Below are positions 7,537-16,344 of a stretch of DNA of 43,545 bases, in pieces. Within the stretch, counting starts at the first letter, position 1. Every line of letters starts with the position of its first letter. Source of the DNA: an uncultured Lachnospiraceae bacterium (GTDB lineage: Bacteria; Bacillota; Clostridia; Lachnospirales; Lachnospiraceae); the NCBI GenBank assembly GCA_937920345.1, contig CALGVA010000012.1, forward strand, positions 1 through 43,545, given 5' to 3'. Under the pieces are notes generated by a model, which was given only the letters and a program-made list of their open reading frames with translations, was not told the origin of the DNA and searched no databases. The position numbers were made by a program, and so were the translations under genes.

Positions 7537-8571
7537 ATGCGTAGGAAGAAATGCAGATGGAAACAGCTGCTTGTATATATGATTATGGCAGGCGTGCTGC
7601 TGACGGCCTGTCAGGGTGTCGGTAAAGAGGAACAGAAGAGTTCCCTGCGGATCGGTGTCAGCCTGTATCGGGCGGATGATACATTTATTAACAATCTTCG
7701 CAGCATGATGGAAGAGAAAGCAAAAGAGTATGAGCGTGAGAAGGGGATCAAGGTAACACTTGACATTCAGGATGCGAAGGGAAACCAGAATACGCAGAAC
7801 AGTCAGGTGGAACGATTTATTGCACTGGAATGTGACGTGCTGTGCATCAATCCCGTAGACCGCATGGAGGCTTCCGGAATGATCGATAATGCCATGACCG
7901 CAGGCGTGCCGGTGGTATTTTTCAACCGTCAGCCTGTGGAGGAGGATATGAACCGCTGGGATCAGCTCTACTATGTGGGAGTTGATGCCAGAGAGACGGC
8001 CATACTTCAGGGCGAAATGGTGGTGGATCTGTACGCTGAACAGCCGGAAGCGGTTGATTTAAACGGCGACGGGGTAGTCAGTTATGTGATGCTGGAGGGA
8101 GAGACCAGTCATCAGGATTCTCTGATCCGGACGGAATGGTCTGTGCAGACGCTGAAAGACGGCGGTGTGCCGATCGAGAAGATCACAGGCGGGATCGCCA
8201 ACTGGGAAAGAAGTCAGGCATCGGCACTGATGGAGCAGTGGCTCGCGGAGTATCCGGATATGATAGATCTGGTCATCAGCAACAATGACGATATGGCGCT
8301 GGGTGCGATAGACGCGATGGAACGCACGCAGGTCACGGGAGTCAACGTGATCGGTATCGATGGTACGACGCAAGGGCTGGAGGCGCTTAAAAACGGCAGT
8401 CTGTTGGGAACAGTCTCTGCCAACAAGGAGCTATATGCCAGCGCCATCGTGGAACTGGCGGCAAGCTGTGCGCTTAAAGAAGCGCCGCCGGAGGAGTATC
8501 CGCTGACCGATCAGAAGTATTTCTGGACGCCGCAGGAAATATTAATTCATAATTTCGAAGAAAATCCATAA
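7537..8571 (+). CDS. MglB-like sugar-binding lipoprotein (first copy)
   Basis: A 344-residue lipoprotein with a signal peptide and lipobox LLTAC (Cys25). The mature part is a galactose/glucose-binding protein of the MglB type. It keeps the calcium-loop sequence DLNGDGVVSYVMLEGE and sugar-contact segments such as VVFFNRQP and NNDDMALGAIDAM. GGGAGGTG precedes the start. It lies between the sensory genes and a second, better conserved MglB (8717-9823). It may serve the kinase, or widen the substrate range of the transporter. Only one permease/ATPase pair follows, so the two proteins either share it or have split the signalling and transport roles. Confidence 0.85.
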   Translation: MRRKKCRWKQLLVYMIMAGVLLTACQGVGKEEQKSSLRIGVSLYRADDTFINNLRSMMEEKAKEYEREKGIKVTLDIQDAKGNQNTQNSQVERFIALECDVLCINPVDRMEASGMIDNAMTAGVPVVFFNRQPVEEDMNRWDQLYYVGVDARETAILQGEMVVDLYAEQPEAVDLNGDGVVSYVMLEGETSHQDSLIRTEWSVQTLKDGGVPIEKITGGIANWERSQASALMEQWLAEYPDMIDLVISNNDDMALGAIDAMERTQVTGVNVIGIDGTTQGLEALKNGSLLGTVSANKELYASAIVELAASCALKEAPPEEYPLTDQKYFWTPQEILIHNFEENP

Positions 8572-8716
8572 ATTTTCGAAGAATTTTTTATAGAGTTTGC
8601 GAAAAAAATCGGTTACAATGACTTCGTCAGCAGTCAATATGTGCAAAAAAAATTGTACAATATGGCAAAAACTGACAAAAACGCCCAAAGGGCAGAATAA
8701 GGGAGGATTTGTAACT

Positions 8717-9823
8717 ATGAGATTAAAGAAAGTGATCGCGGTAGCATTGGCATCCATGATGGTATTATCCATGACAGCGTGCGGCAATGATTCTTCCGCA
8801 CCGGCAAGTTCCACACCTGAGGCAGAAGCGCCTGCAGCAGAACCTGAGGCAGAGGCACCTGCGGCGGACGCGGCAGAAGATGCAGCGGCTGATACGGCGG
8901 ATGCAGCAACAGAGACAGCAGGAGCAGGCGGCAACATCGGTGTCTGCATTTACAAATTTGATGACGCATTCATGACAACTTACCGTAATGCACTGCAGGA
9001 GATTCTGGAAGGCAAAGGCTACACCGTAACATTTATGGATGGTAAGAACGATCAGGCTGAGCAGAACAACCAGATCAACAACTTCATCGCACAGGGCGTT
9101 GACGCACTGATCATCAACCCGGTTATGACTTCCGCGGCAGATCAGATCATTGCAACCGTTAAGGACGCAGGTGTGCCGACAGTTCTGATCAACCGTGAGC
9201 CTACGGCAGAGCAGATGAGCGCATATGACAAGCTTGTGTATGTGGGATGTGACGCGCGTCAGTCCGGCACCATGCAGGGCGAGTTGATTCTGGATACACC
9301 GAACAAAGGTGATATCAATGGCGACGGCAAAGTTTCCTATATCATGATCCAGGGTGATCCGGAGAACGTTGACGCACAGTATCGTACAGAGTTTTCTGTC
9401 AAGGCACTGACAGACGCCGGAATCGAAGTGGAAGAGCTTGATTTACAGCGTGGTGACTGGGATCGTAACAAAGGTCAGGAGATCGCGCAGAACGATCTGG
9501 CCAAGTTTGGTGATGACATCGAAGTAGTATTCTGTAACAATGACGATATGGCAATCGGTGCACTGCAGGCGATTCAGGCAGCAGGACGTACAGTTAACGA
9601 GGATATCTATCTGGTAGGTGTTGACGCACTTGACGCGGCTCTGAACGAAGTTGCATCCGGCAACATGACAGGTACGGTTTTAAATGACGCACAGGGTCAG
9701 GCAGCAGGAGCTGTTCAGGCTATGGAAGATCTGTTAGGCGGCAAGACTTATGCGGCAGGCGAGCAGTCCATCTACGTTGACTATGTAAAAGTTACGCCGG
9801 ATAACGTAGCTGATTTCCAGTAA
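8717..9823 (+). CDS. mglB: Galactose/glucose ABC transporter binding lipoprotein MglB
   Basis: A 368-residue lipoprotein. ATG 8717 is preferred because GGGAGG lies upstream and a clean lipoprotein signal (SMTAC, Cys22) follows; the frame extends further 5' but without a signal there. An Ala/Glu/Pro-rich linker (about residues 27-75) precedes the binding domain, which carries the MglB calcium loop DINGDGKVSYIMIQGD, VLINREPTA and CNNDDMAIGALQAIQAAG. It captures galactose, glucose or a related sugar at the cell surface for MglA/MglC. AT-rich sequence with TACAAT hexamers around 8616 and 8660, including two TTCGAAGAA motifs near 8560-8585, may hold a promoter separate from the sensory genes. A terminator follows, which would give this gene more mRNA than the downstream permease genes. 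Confidence 0.93.
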   Translation: MRLKKVIAVALASMMVLSMTACGNDSSAPASSTPEAEAPAAEPEAEAPAADAAEDAAADTADAATETAGAGGNIGVCIYKFDDAFMTTYRNALQEILEGKGYTVTFMDGKNDQAEQNNQINNFIAQGVDALIINPVMTSAADQIIATVKDAGVPTVLINREPTAEQMSAYDKLVYVGCDARQSGTMQGELILDTPNKGDINGDGKVSYIMIQGDPENVDAQYRTEFSVKALTDAGIEVEELDLQRGDWDRNKGQEIAQNDLAKFGDDIEVVFCNNDDMAIGALQAIQAAGRTVNEDIYLVGVDALDAALNEVASGNMTGTVLNDAQGQAAGAVQAMEDLLGGKTYAAGEQSIYVDYVKVTPDNVADFQ

Positions 9824-9896
9824 TTTCGGAAGCAAAACAATCAGGCGGTACTGCCGGAGAGGCAGACGCAGGATGATACGGAAATATGAATCATTG

Positions 9897-9935
9897 AGAA
9901 GTGCGTGTGCATTGGCGCACGCACTTCTTTGTTAT
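9897..9935 (+). terminator. Terminator between mglB and mglA
   Basis: A 14-bp stem AGAAGTGCGTGTGC/GCGCACGCACTTCT (9897-9910/9915-9928, one G-U pair) has the loop ATTG and is followed by TTGTTATGTT. Its position after the binding-protein gene suggests partial termination that sets the ratio of MglB to MglA and MglC. Confidence 0.8.
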
Positions 9936-9942
9936 GTTATAG

Positions 9943-10024
9943 GAAATTCCTTGCGAATTTCGAGTTTGCGAAGCGAATCTCGTAAACGAGCTTGCTCGTT
10001 TTGTTAATATTGCAAAGCAAATTT
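9943..10024 (+). repeat. Cluster of small hairpins upstream of mglA
   Basis: Four short inverted repeats follow each other: GAAATTC/GAATTTC (9943-9949/9955-9961), CGAGTTTGC/GCGAATCTCG (about 9961-9982), AAACGAG/CTCGTTT (9984-9990/9995-10001) and TTGC/GCAA (about 10010-10020). The first resembles the hairpin at 4707-4737 (AAATT...CGCGAATTT), so the two regions may carry related repeat units. They lie in the mRNA leader of mglA and may affect stability or initiation. Confidence 0.45.
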
Positions 10025-10049
10025 ACTTTTAACGAAGGGGGTTATCAAA

Positions 10050-11558
10050 TTGTCAGAGTATCGTTTGGAAATGCATGATGTCGTGAAAACATTTCCGGGA
10101 GTCAGAGCGCTTGGCGGCGCCCAGCTGAATCTGCGTCCGGGTACGGTTCACGCCCTGATGGGTGAGAATGGTGCCGGGAAATCCACCTTGATGAAATGTA
10201 TGTTCGGGATTTATCACATGGATGAAGGTGAAGTGATATACGAGGGCGAAAAGGTTGAGATCAAAGGTCCGCTGGACGCTTTGAACCGTGGAATCGCCAT
10301 GGTACATCAGGAGCTGCAGCCGATTCCGGAAAGGAGTATCGGTGAAAACATTTATGTAGGACGTTATCCCATGAAGAGGGTTGGCCCGATTTCGGTGGTA
10401 GATCATGACAAGATGTATGAGGATGCTGCCAGAGTGCTGGAAGAAGTGCATTTGAATTTCGACCCGAAAGCTAGACTGGGTAGCCTTTCTGTGTCCCAGA
10501 TGCAGCTTGTGGAGATTGCAAAAGCCGTTTCGGCAGACTGTAAGGTGCTGATCCTGGATGAGCCTACATCATCCCTGACGGCGGCAGAGGTGGAAGCGCT
10601 GTTTACCATCATCAACGAACTGCGCAGCAAAGGTGTTTCCATTGTCTACATAAGTCATAAAATGGACGAGATCCTGCGCATCAGTGATGAAGTAACCATC
10701 ATGAGAGACGGTCAGTATATCGGAACCTGGTCTGCGAAAGAGCTGACCACGGATTTCATCATCACAAAGATGGTTGGACGCGAATTGTCCGAACTGTATC
10801 CTGCACGTGAGAATGTGCCGGGTGATGTGGTTTTTGAGGTAGAAGATTTCACTTCTATTAATCCCAAGAGCTTCCGCAATGTTTCTTTCCAGCTGCGTAA
10901 AGGTGAGATACTGGGTGTGGCAGGACTGGTGGGCGCGCAGCGTACAGAACTGATGGAAGGACTTTTCGGACTGCGGGGTCATACGACCGGTAAGATCATT
11001 TATAACGGGCAGGAGATCAAGATCACGCAGCCGAAGGATGCCATTAATAACGGCATTGCGATGCTGACCGAGGACCGGCGTGCTACGGGTATTCTGGGCG
11101 TGCTGTCCATTGCGGATAACGTTTCAATCGCATCCTTAAATCAGTATTTGATCGGCGGATTTATGCTGGATGATGCCAAGATCGAGAACCTGGTACAGGA
11201 GAACGTGGCCAAGCTCTCCATCAAGACGCCGTCTTCCAAAACACAGATACAGTCGCTCTCCGGCGGTAACCAGCAGAAGGTGCTGATCAGCCGGTGGCTG
11301 GCGAACAGCCCGGATGTCTTTATCATGGACGAACCGACCCGTGGAATTGACGTGGGAGCCAAATATGAGATCTATTGTATTATTGCTGAGATGGCAAAAC
11401 AGGGTAAGAGTGTCATCATGATATCTTCCGAAATGAGCGAGTTGATCGGTATGTCAGACCGCATTATGATCATGTGCGACGGCCGTGTGACCGGATTTAT
11501 TGACGGCAGCGAGGCGAATCAGGAAAATATTATGGCGCTTGCGACTCAGTTTGAATAA
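10050..11558 (+). CDS. mglA: Galactose/methyl-galactoside ABC transporter ATPase MglA
   Basis: A 502-residue cytoplasmic ATPase of the sugar-import family with two fused ABC domains. The first has a full Walker A (GENGAGKSTLMK), the variant signature LSVSQMQLVEIAKA and Walker B VLILDEPTS. The second has the degenerate P-loop usual for this family (GLVGAQRTELMEGL), the signature LSGGNQQKVLISRWL and Walker B VFIMDEPTRGIDVG. The start is TTG 10050 behind AAGGGGG. It drives uptake through MglC of sugar bound by MglB. The next gene starts 17 nt downstream. Confidence 0.95.
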   Translation: MSEYRLEMHDVVKTFPGVRALGGAQLNLRPGTVHALMGENGAGKSTLMKCMFGIYHMDEGEVIYEGEKVEIKGPLDALNRGIAMVHQELQPIPERSIGENIYVGRYPMKRVGPISVVDHDKMYEDAARVLEEVHLNFDPKARLGSLSVSQMQLVEIAKAVSADCKVLILDEPTSSLTAAEVEALFTIINELRSKGVSIVYISHKMDEILRISDEVTIMRDGQYIGTWSAKELTTDFIITKMVGRELSELYPARENVPGDVVFEVEDFTSINPKSFRNVSFQLRKGEILGVAGLVGAQRTELMEGLFGLRGHTTGKIIYNGQEIKITQPKDAINNGIAMLTEDRRATGILGVLSIADNVSIASLNQYLIGGFMLDDAKIENLVQENVAKLSIKTPSSKTQIQSLSGGNQQKVLISRWLANSPDVFIMDEPTRGIDVGAKYEIYCIIAEMAKQGKSVIMISSEMSELIGMSDRIMIMCDGRVTGFIDGSEANQENIMALATQFE

Positions 11559-11575
11559 GGAGGGAGATCACTATC

Positions 11576-12559
11576 ATGCAAAAATCATTTAATTTCAAAA
11601 AATTTGTATCCAATAACGCGATCATCATCCTGATCGCGCTGCTGGCTATTCTGACGGGATTTACGACAAAGAACTTTTTTACGGTTTACAATTTTAAAAA
11701 TCTGGTTGTAAACGTATCTCCCAGATTTATTATTGCCTGCGGTGTGTCGGGGTGTCTGATCACCAAAGGTACGGATCTTTCCGCAGGACGTGCGGTAGGT
11801 CTGGCGGCCTGTCTCTCGGCTATGCTGCTGCAGAGTGTGGATTATTCCGCACGTATGCTCCCGTGGATGCCGGATATTCCGTGGCCGGTGGCTCTTGTTA
11901 TCGTTATGGTCATCATGGGTGTTTTTGGCGGCATTAACGGTGTTGTAGTTTCCATGTTGAAGGTTCCGCCCTTCATCGCCACGCTGGGTATGCAGACGAT
12001 TATCTATGGCCTTTGTTCTCTGATTACCAACAATCAGCCTATGGGCGGTTATAAGACCAGCTACCTGACGGTAGCCAGCGGCTCCCTGGGACCGATTCCC
12101 TATCTGATGATCTTTGCCGTAGTGGTAGGCGCATATTTCTGGTTCCTGTATAACAAGACGCGTCACGGTAAGTATATGTACGCCATCGGCGGCAATGAGA
12201 ATGCGGCGCAGGTTGCAGGCGTGAACGTACAGGGCTCTTTGATCCGTATTTATATTCTGGCAGGCTGTATGTATGCGCTGGCAGGTTTCCTGGTAGGTGC
12301 GAAAGCCGGCGGTGCTTCCACAGCGACAGGTAACGGTTATGAGCTGGAGGCTATCGCAGCGTGTACCATCGGCGGCGTATCCGCTAACGGTGGTGTGGGC
12401 CGGGTAGGCGGTATCCTGATCGGCGTACTGGTATTCGAGATCCTGAAGATCTGTCTGCAGTTCCTCGGTGTGGATCCGGCGTATACATATATTGCACAGG
12501 GTCTTGTCATCGTGATCGCAGTTGCACTTGACTTAAGGAAATATCTGCAGAAGAAGTAA
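11576..12559 (+). CDS. mglC: Galactose/methyl-galactoside ABC transporter permease MglC
   Basis: A 327-residue, strongly hydrophobic membrane protein with about eight to ten membrane segments, of the RbsC/MglC permease family. Typical blocks are CLITKGTDLSAGRAVGLAAC near residue 65, GVVVSMLKVPPFIATLGMQT, GGNENAAQVAGVNV and AACTIGGVSANGGVGRVGG. It forms the translocation path for the sugar delivered by MglB, powered by MglA, and is preceded by GGAGGGAG. It is the last transport gene of the operon. Confidence 0.95.
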   Translation: MQKSFNFKKFVSNNAIIILIALLAILTGFTTKNFFTVYNFKNLVVNVSPRFIIACGVSGCLITKGTDLSAGRAVGLAACLSAMLLQSVDYSARMLPWMPDIPWPVALVIVMVIMGVFGGINGVVVSMLKVPPFIATLGMQTIIYGLCSLITNNQPMGGYKTSYLTVASGSLGPIPYLMIFAVVVGAYFWFLYNKTRHGKYMYAIGGNENAAQVAGVNVQGSLIRIYILAGCMYALAGFLVGAKAGGASTATGNGYELEAIAACTIGGVSANGGVGRVGGILIGVLVFEILKICLQFLGVDPAYTYIAQGLVIVIAVALDLRKYLQKK

Positions 12560-12627
12560 GAAGAATATCTGTGCTTTCTCGGAAGAGCGATTCTTCGATA
12601 AACGGAAACAGAAAAGGGATGGCTGTT

Positions 12628-12870
12628 ATGGAAAAAGATCGAAAGACAGAGCCGGAAACAATGCCGGCAGAGGCGCAAGCCGAAGGAGTGCCGGAGCAGC
12701 CGGCGGAAGAACAGCCGGCGAGGCAGTCTGGCGGCAGTGCGTTTGAAGGAATATATGACCAATTGCCGGATATCTCTGTCCGGTCCGTGGATCGGTTCAT
12801 TGTGATCTGCCTGATCGCGCTGGCGGCGGTTATTGTGATCGGGGTCCTGAAAGCGAATCATGTATTTTAA
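12628..12870 (+). CDS. Small single-pass membrane protein, function unknown
   Basis: An 80-residue protein starting at ATG 12628, with AAAAGGG upstream; ATG 12619 would crowd that site. The first half is Pro/Glu/Ala-rich and should be disordered. Residues about 55-75 (FIVICLIALAAVIVIGVL) form one membrane helix with a very short tail. It follows mglC by 68 nt and precedes the operon terminator, so it is probably co-transcribed with the transporter. I do not recognise a family. Confidence 0.6.
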   Translation: MEKDRKTEPETMPAEAQAEGVPEQPAEEQPARQSGGSAFEGIYDQLPDISVRSVDRFIVICLIALAAVIVIGVLKANHVF

Positions 12871-12928
12871 AGCTGGTACGGAACAGCCGGTTGACCGGTG
12901 CCTATACAACATGAATACAGTGTGACGG

Positions 12929-12974
12929 AAAGCGGAAACGGCGGTGTGTAAACTGCTGTTTCCGCTTTTTCCTT
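12929..12974 (+). terminator. Terminator of the mgl operon
   Basis: A 14-bp stem, AAAGCGGAAACGGC at 12929-12942 with GCTGTTTCCGCTTT at 12955-12968 (one G-U pair), has a 12-nt loop and is followed by TTTCCTTTG. Confidence 0.8.
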
Positions 12975-13020
12975 TGTAAAGACCTGCGTAATAAAGCTTG
13001 CTCCTGATATGGCATTTTTT

Positions 13021-13088
13021 GGGGTAACAGTTCAGCCTGGCGCTATTCCGCGAGTAAAATCGCTCCGTATGCGATTTTGCGAGTTGTG
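13021..13088 (+). repeat. Dispersed palindromic repeat, copy B (truncated)
   Basis: This 68-bp stretch matches 17954-18021 at 62 of 68 positions, including GGGGTAACAGTTCAGCCT and the internal hairpin AAAATCGC/GCGATTTT. The right half of the full element is missing. The gap 12871-13252 otherwise holds only the mgl terminator, this copy and the palindrome before dapF. Confidence 0.7.
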
Positions 13089-13204
13089 CAGAGCATAATG
13101 TAAGAAATGTGTACGTTTTGTTACCAGATGTGATATGATATGAAAAAGTGCCATTGCAGAAAATGCTTTCACGGCAGTATAAATCAAATGACATGGCAAG
13201 AAGA

Positions 13205-13227
13205 TGTGTGAAAGATTCTTTCACACA
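13205..13227 (+). promoter_or_regulatory. Perfect palindrome 26 nt before dapF
   Basis: TGTGTGAAAG (13205-13214) and CTTTCACACA (13218-13227) form a perfect 10-bp inverted repeat around ATT. It may be a repressor operator or a leader hairpin. A TATGAT at 13134-13139 upstream is a possible -10 box without a clear -35. Confidence 0.5.
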
Positions 13228-13252
13228 GTTTTGGAAAGGCAGGGCGATTACC

Positions 13253-14155
13253 ATGAAATTCACGAAAATGCACGGGTGCGGGAACGACTATATTTATATC
13301 AATGGATTTACGGAGAAGATTTCCCAGGAGGAAAAGCCGGAGCTGGTGCGGTGTCTGAGCGACAGACACTTCGGCATCGGCGGTGACGGCGTAATCTTTA
13401 TCAATCCCTCCGGGGAGGCGGATTTCGAGATGGAGATGTATAATGCAGACGGAAGCCGTGCGGAGATGTGCGGCAACGGGATTCGCTGTGTGGCAAAATA
13501 CGTGTATGATAAAGGATTGACGGATAAAACTGACATAAGCGTCATAAGTTGCGGGCAGACGAAGTATCTGCAGCTTTTTCTGAAAGAGGGAAAGGTGGAT
13601 TCCGTGAGAGTGAATATGGGCGCGCCGGAACTGGCGGCGGAGAAAATTCCGGTGATTGTGGAGAGCGTGTCTGGTGCGTGCGCGGAGAAAGATGGGGAAG
13701 TAACGCGGGAGACGGCGCACAGAACAGAAAGTGATAATTGTGTCATAAATACGCCCATTATTGTACAGGGAAAAGAATACAAAATGACATGCGTGTCAAC
13801 GGGGAATCCGCATGCGGTTGTGTTTATGGATGATGTGACGAATCTGGAGATTGACAGGATTGGTCCGCATTTTGAAAATCATGAGAGATTTCCGAAAAGG
13901 ATCAATACGGAATTTGTCAGGATTCTGGACAGACAGACCGTACAGATGCGCGTCTGGGAGCGGGGCACGGGAGAGACGCTTGCCTGCGGCACGGGCTGCT
14001 GTGCGACTGTCGTTGCCTGTATACTAAATGGTTTGACGGATAACGAGGTTACTGTTAAACTATTAGGTGGTGAGATCGGGATCGCATGGGACCGGGAGGC
14101 GAATCTGGTCTATATGACGGGACCGGCGACTACGGTGTTTGAAGGCGAAATCTAG
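13253..14155 (+). CDS. dapF: Diaminopimelate epimerase
   Basis: A 300-residue cytoplasmic, cofactor-independent epimerase converting LL- to meso-diaminopimelate for lysine and peptidoglycan. I chose ATG 13253 because the family N-terminus MKFTKMHGCGNDYIYIN begins there; the frame extends upstream without homology. The catalytic cysteines are C73 (AEMCGNGIRC) and C245 (LACGTGCCAT). Residues about 139-163 are a polar insertion that DapF proteins usually lack, placed just before VINTPIIVQ, so it probably forms a surface loop. dapL follows 72 nt downstream, so both steps after tetrahydrodipicolinate in the aminotransferase route are linked. Confidence 0.96.
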   Translation: MKFTKMHGCGNDYIYINGFTEKISQEEKPELVRCLSDRHFGIGGDGVIFINPSGEADFEMEMYNADGSRAEMCGNGIRCVAKYVYDKGLTDKTDISVISCGQTKYLQLFLKEGKVDSVRVNMGAPELAAEKIPVIVESVSGACAEKDGEVTRETAHRTESDNCVINTPIIVQGKEYKMTCVSTGNPHAVVFMDDVTNLEIDRIGPHFENHERFPKRINTEFVRILDRQTVQMRVWERGTGETLACGTGCCATVVACILNGLTDNEVTVKLLGGEIGIAWDREANLVYMTGPATTVFEGEI

Positions 14156-14227
14156 AATTTTCAACTGCGGGATATGTGCCTGCGGGAACAATTTGAGCCA
14201 AAAGCGGCGCGGAAATGAGGTTAAATT

Positions 14228-15448
14228 ATGGTTAAAGTTAATGACAATTATTTGAAATTACCCGGCAGCTACCTTTTTTCGACGATTGCAAAAAAGGTCA
14301 ATGCCTATACGGCGGCGAATCCGGATAAGAAGATCATCAGACTGGGGATCGGCGATGTGACACAGCCGCTTTCTCCTGCGGTGATCGGCGCACTGCACGG
14401 TGCGGTAGATGAGATGGCGGATGCCGCTTCGTTCCGGGGCTATGCGCCGGATCTGGGATATGAATTTTTGCGCAGTGCGATTGCGGATAACGATTACAAG
14501 GCGAGAGGCTGTCAGATCGAGGCGGATGAGATCTTCGTATCAGACGGCGCGAAGTGCGATTCCGGCAATATCCAGGAGATTTTCGCACTGGATAATAAGA
14601 TCGCGGTATGCGATCCGGTATATCCTGTCTATGTGGATACGAATGTCATGGCCGGCAGAACAGGTACATACGATGCGGCGACAGAGCGGTGGAGCGATGT
14701 GATCTATATGCCGTGTACGGCGGAGAACGATTTCGCACCCGAACTGCCGAAGGAAGTACCGGATCTGATCTATCTGTGTTTTCCGAACAATCCGACAGGC
14801 TCTACCATCAACAAGGCACAGCTGCAGACATGGGTGGATTATGCCAACCGGAACGGTTCCGTGATTATCTACGATGCGGCGTATGAGGCATATATTTCGG
14901 AAGCAGATGTGCCGCATACGATCTATGAGTGCGAGGGAGCGAGAACCTGTGCGATCGAACTTCGTTCTTTCTCCAAGAATGCCGGATTTACCGGTGTGCG
15001 TCTGGGCTTTACAGTGATTCCGAAAGAGTTAAAAGCGGGTGATGTATCCTTACATGCTTTGTGGGCGAGACGTCACGGCACCAAATATAACGGTGCGCCT
15101 TATATCGTGCAGAGAGCCGGCGCGGCAGTATACAGTGAGGCCGGCAGGCGCGAGACCAGAGAACTGGTCGCCTATTATATGAAGAATGCGGCATATATTT
15201 TAGAAGGCTTGAAGGCAGCGGGATACACCGTATCCGGTGGTGTGAACGCGCCATATATCTGGCTGAAGGCGCCGAATCAGATGACGAGCTGGGAATTTTT
15301 CGATTACTTATTAGAGAATGCAAATGTGGTCGGTACACCGGGCTCAGGATTCGGTCCAAGCGGCGAGACCTACTTCCGTCTGACGGCATTCGGCAGTTAC
15401 GAGAACACAGTGGAGGCGGTTGACAGAATCAAAAAGCTGCCGGTTTAG
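14228..15448 (+). CDS. dapL: LL-diaminopimelate aminotransferase
   Basis: A 406-residue PLP enzyme that converts tetrahydrodipicolinate directly to LL-diaminopimelate with glutamate as donor, bypassing the acylated intermediates. Typical DapL features are the N-terminus NDNYLKLPGSYLFSTIAKKV, IRLGIGDVTQPL, the segment CFPNNPTGSTI, and the PLP lysine K250 in RSFSKNAGFTGVRLGF. Length and motifs fit the family throughout. The DapL product is the DapF substrate, and the pair replaces the DapD/E/C steps. Confidence 0.96.
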   Translation: MVKVNDNYLKLPGSYLFSTIAKKVNAYTAANPDKKIIRLGIGDVTQPLSPAVIGALHGAVDEMADAASFRGYAPDLGYEFLRSAIADNDYKARGCQIEADEIFVSDGAKCDSGNIQEIFALDNKIAVCDPVYPVYVDTNVMAGRTGTYDAATERWSDVIYMPCTAENDFAPELPKEVPDLIYLCFPNNPTGSTINKAQLQTWVDYANRNGSVIIYDAAYEAYISEADVPHTIYECEGARTCAIELRSFSKNAGFTGVRLGFTVIPKELKAGDVSLHALWARRHGTKYNGAPYIVQRAGAAVYSEAGRRETRELVAYYMKNAAYILEGLKAAGYTVSGGVNAPYIWLKAPNQMTSWEFFDYLLENANVVGTPGSGFGPSGETYFRLTAFGSYENTVEAVDRIKKLPV

Positions 15449-15465
15449 ACGACAGGAGATTAACT

Positions 15466-16344
15466 ATGCGCGATGAAGCAGCAATGTATCGGCTTTTCAC
15501 AGACATAGCAAATGCGGACGACAGGATTCTTGCGGTGTATATGAACGGTTCAAGGACGAACCCCAATGTGCCGCGGGATATTTTTCAGGATTATGATATC
15601 GTGTTCGTGGTGAAGGACACAAAACCTTTTATAGAAGACAAAGCATGGATCGGCAGGTTCGGAAATATTCTGTACATGCAGTATCCGGATGAGCACCCGG
15701 ATTACCCGAGTGATCCGGAGAACTCCTACGGCTGGCTGATGCAGTTTGACGACGGCGTCAGGATCGACCTTACGGCGCAGACCGTCACCTATGCGAGAGA
15801 GCATATACACGACGATACACTCTGCCGCATCTTACTGGATAAGGAGAATATTCTGCCTGAAGTGCCGGAGGCCACGGATGAGAGCCATTATGTGAAGAAA
15901 CCGTCCCAGGAGCAGTTTCGCGCGTGTGTGAATGAGTTCTGGTGGTGCAGCAATAACATTGCCAAGGGTTTATGGCGCGGGGAGATGCCTTATGTGCAGG
16001 ACATGACGAATTTCGTCGTGCGCAAACAACTCGAAAAAATGCTGACCTGGAAAGCGGGTATTATTACAGATTTTCGTGTGAGTGTCGGGAAGTCTGCGAA
16101 ATATATACACAGATGGATTGGAGAGGAAGAGTACCAGCGGTATCTGGACACTTATTTCGGCAAGGATATAGAGGAAGCCTGGTCCGCCGTGTTTGTTATG
16201 TGCGAATTGTTTGACAGTGTAACGGCGTATGTTGCAAAAGGGCTTGGCTATACTTACGCCGTATCAGAAGGCAGAGCGGCTGCGGCGTATTTAAAGCATG
16301 TGTATGATCTGTCGGCAGAGGCGGCGGAGGTGCATCATACCTGA
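15466..16344 (+). CDS. ANT(6)-like aminoglycoside nucleotidyltransferase
   Basis: A 292-residue protein of the streptomycin 6-adenylyltransferase family (AadE/AadK type), which transfers AMP to an aminoglycoside hydroxyl. The N-terminal nucleotidyltransferase core shows the G-S-R motif (residues 28-30, MNGSRTNPNVPRD) and the metal-binding D42/D44 in QDYDIVFVV. The middle has FDDGVRIDLT with a further acidic residue. The C-terminal half includes FWWCSNNIAKGLWRGE, typical of the family. It lies 17 nt after dapL behind AGGAG, with no mobile element beside it, so it looks like a chromosomal member. Whether it confers resistance cannot be told from sequence. Confidence 0.88.
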   Translation: MRDEAAMYRLFTDIANADDRILAVYMNGSRTNPNVPRDIFQDYDIVFVVKDTKPFIEDKAWIGRFGNILYMQYPDEHPDYPSDPENSYGWLMQFDDGVRIDLTAQTVTYAREHIHDDTLCRILLDKENILPEVPEATDESHYVKKPSQEQFRACVNEFWWCSNNIAKGLWRGEMPYVQDMTNFVVRKQLEKMLTWKAGIITDFRVSVGKSAKYIHRWIGEEEYQRYLDTYFGKDIEEAWSAVFVMCELFDSVTAYVAKGLGYTYAVSEGRAAAAYLKHVYDLSAEAAEVHHT

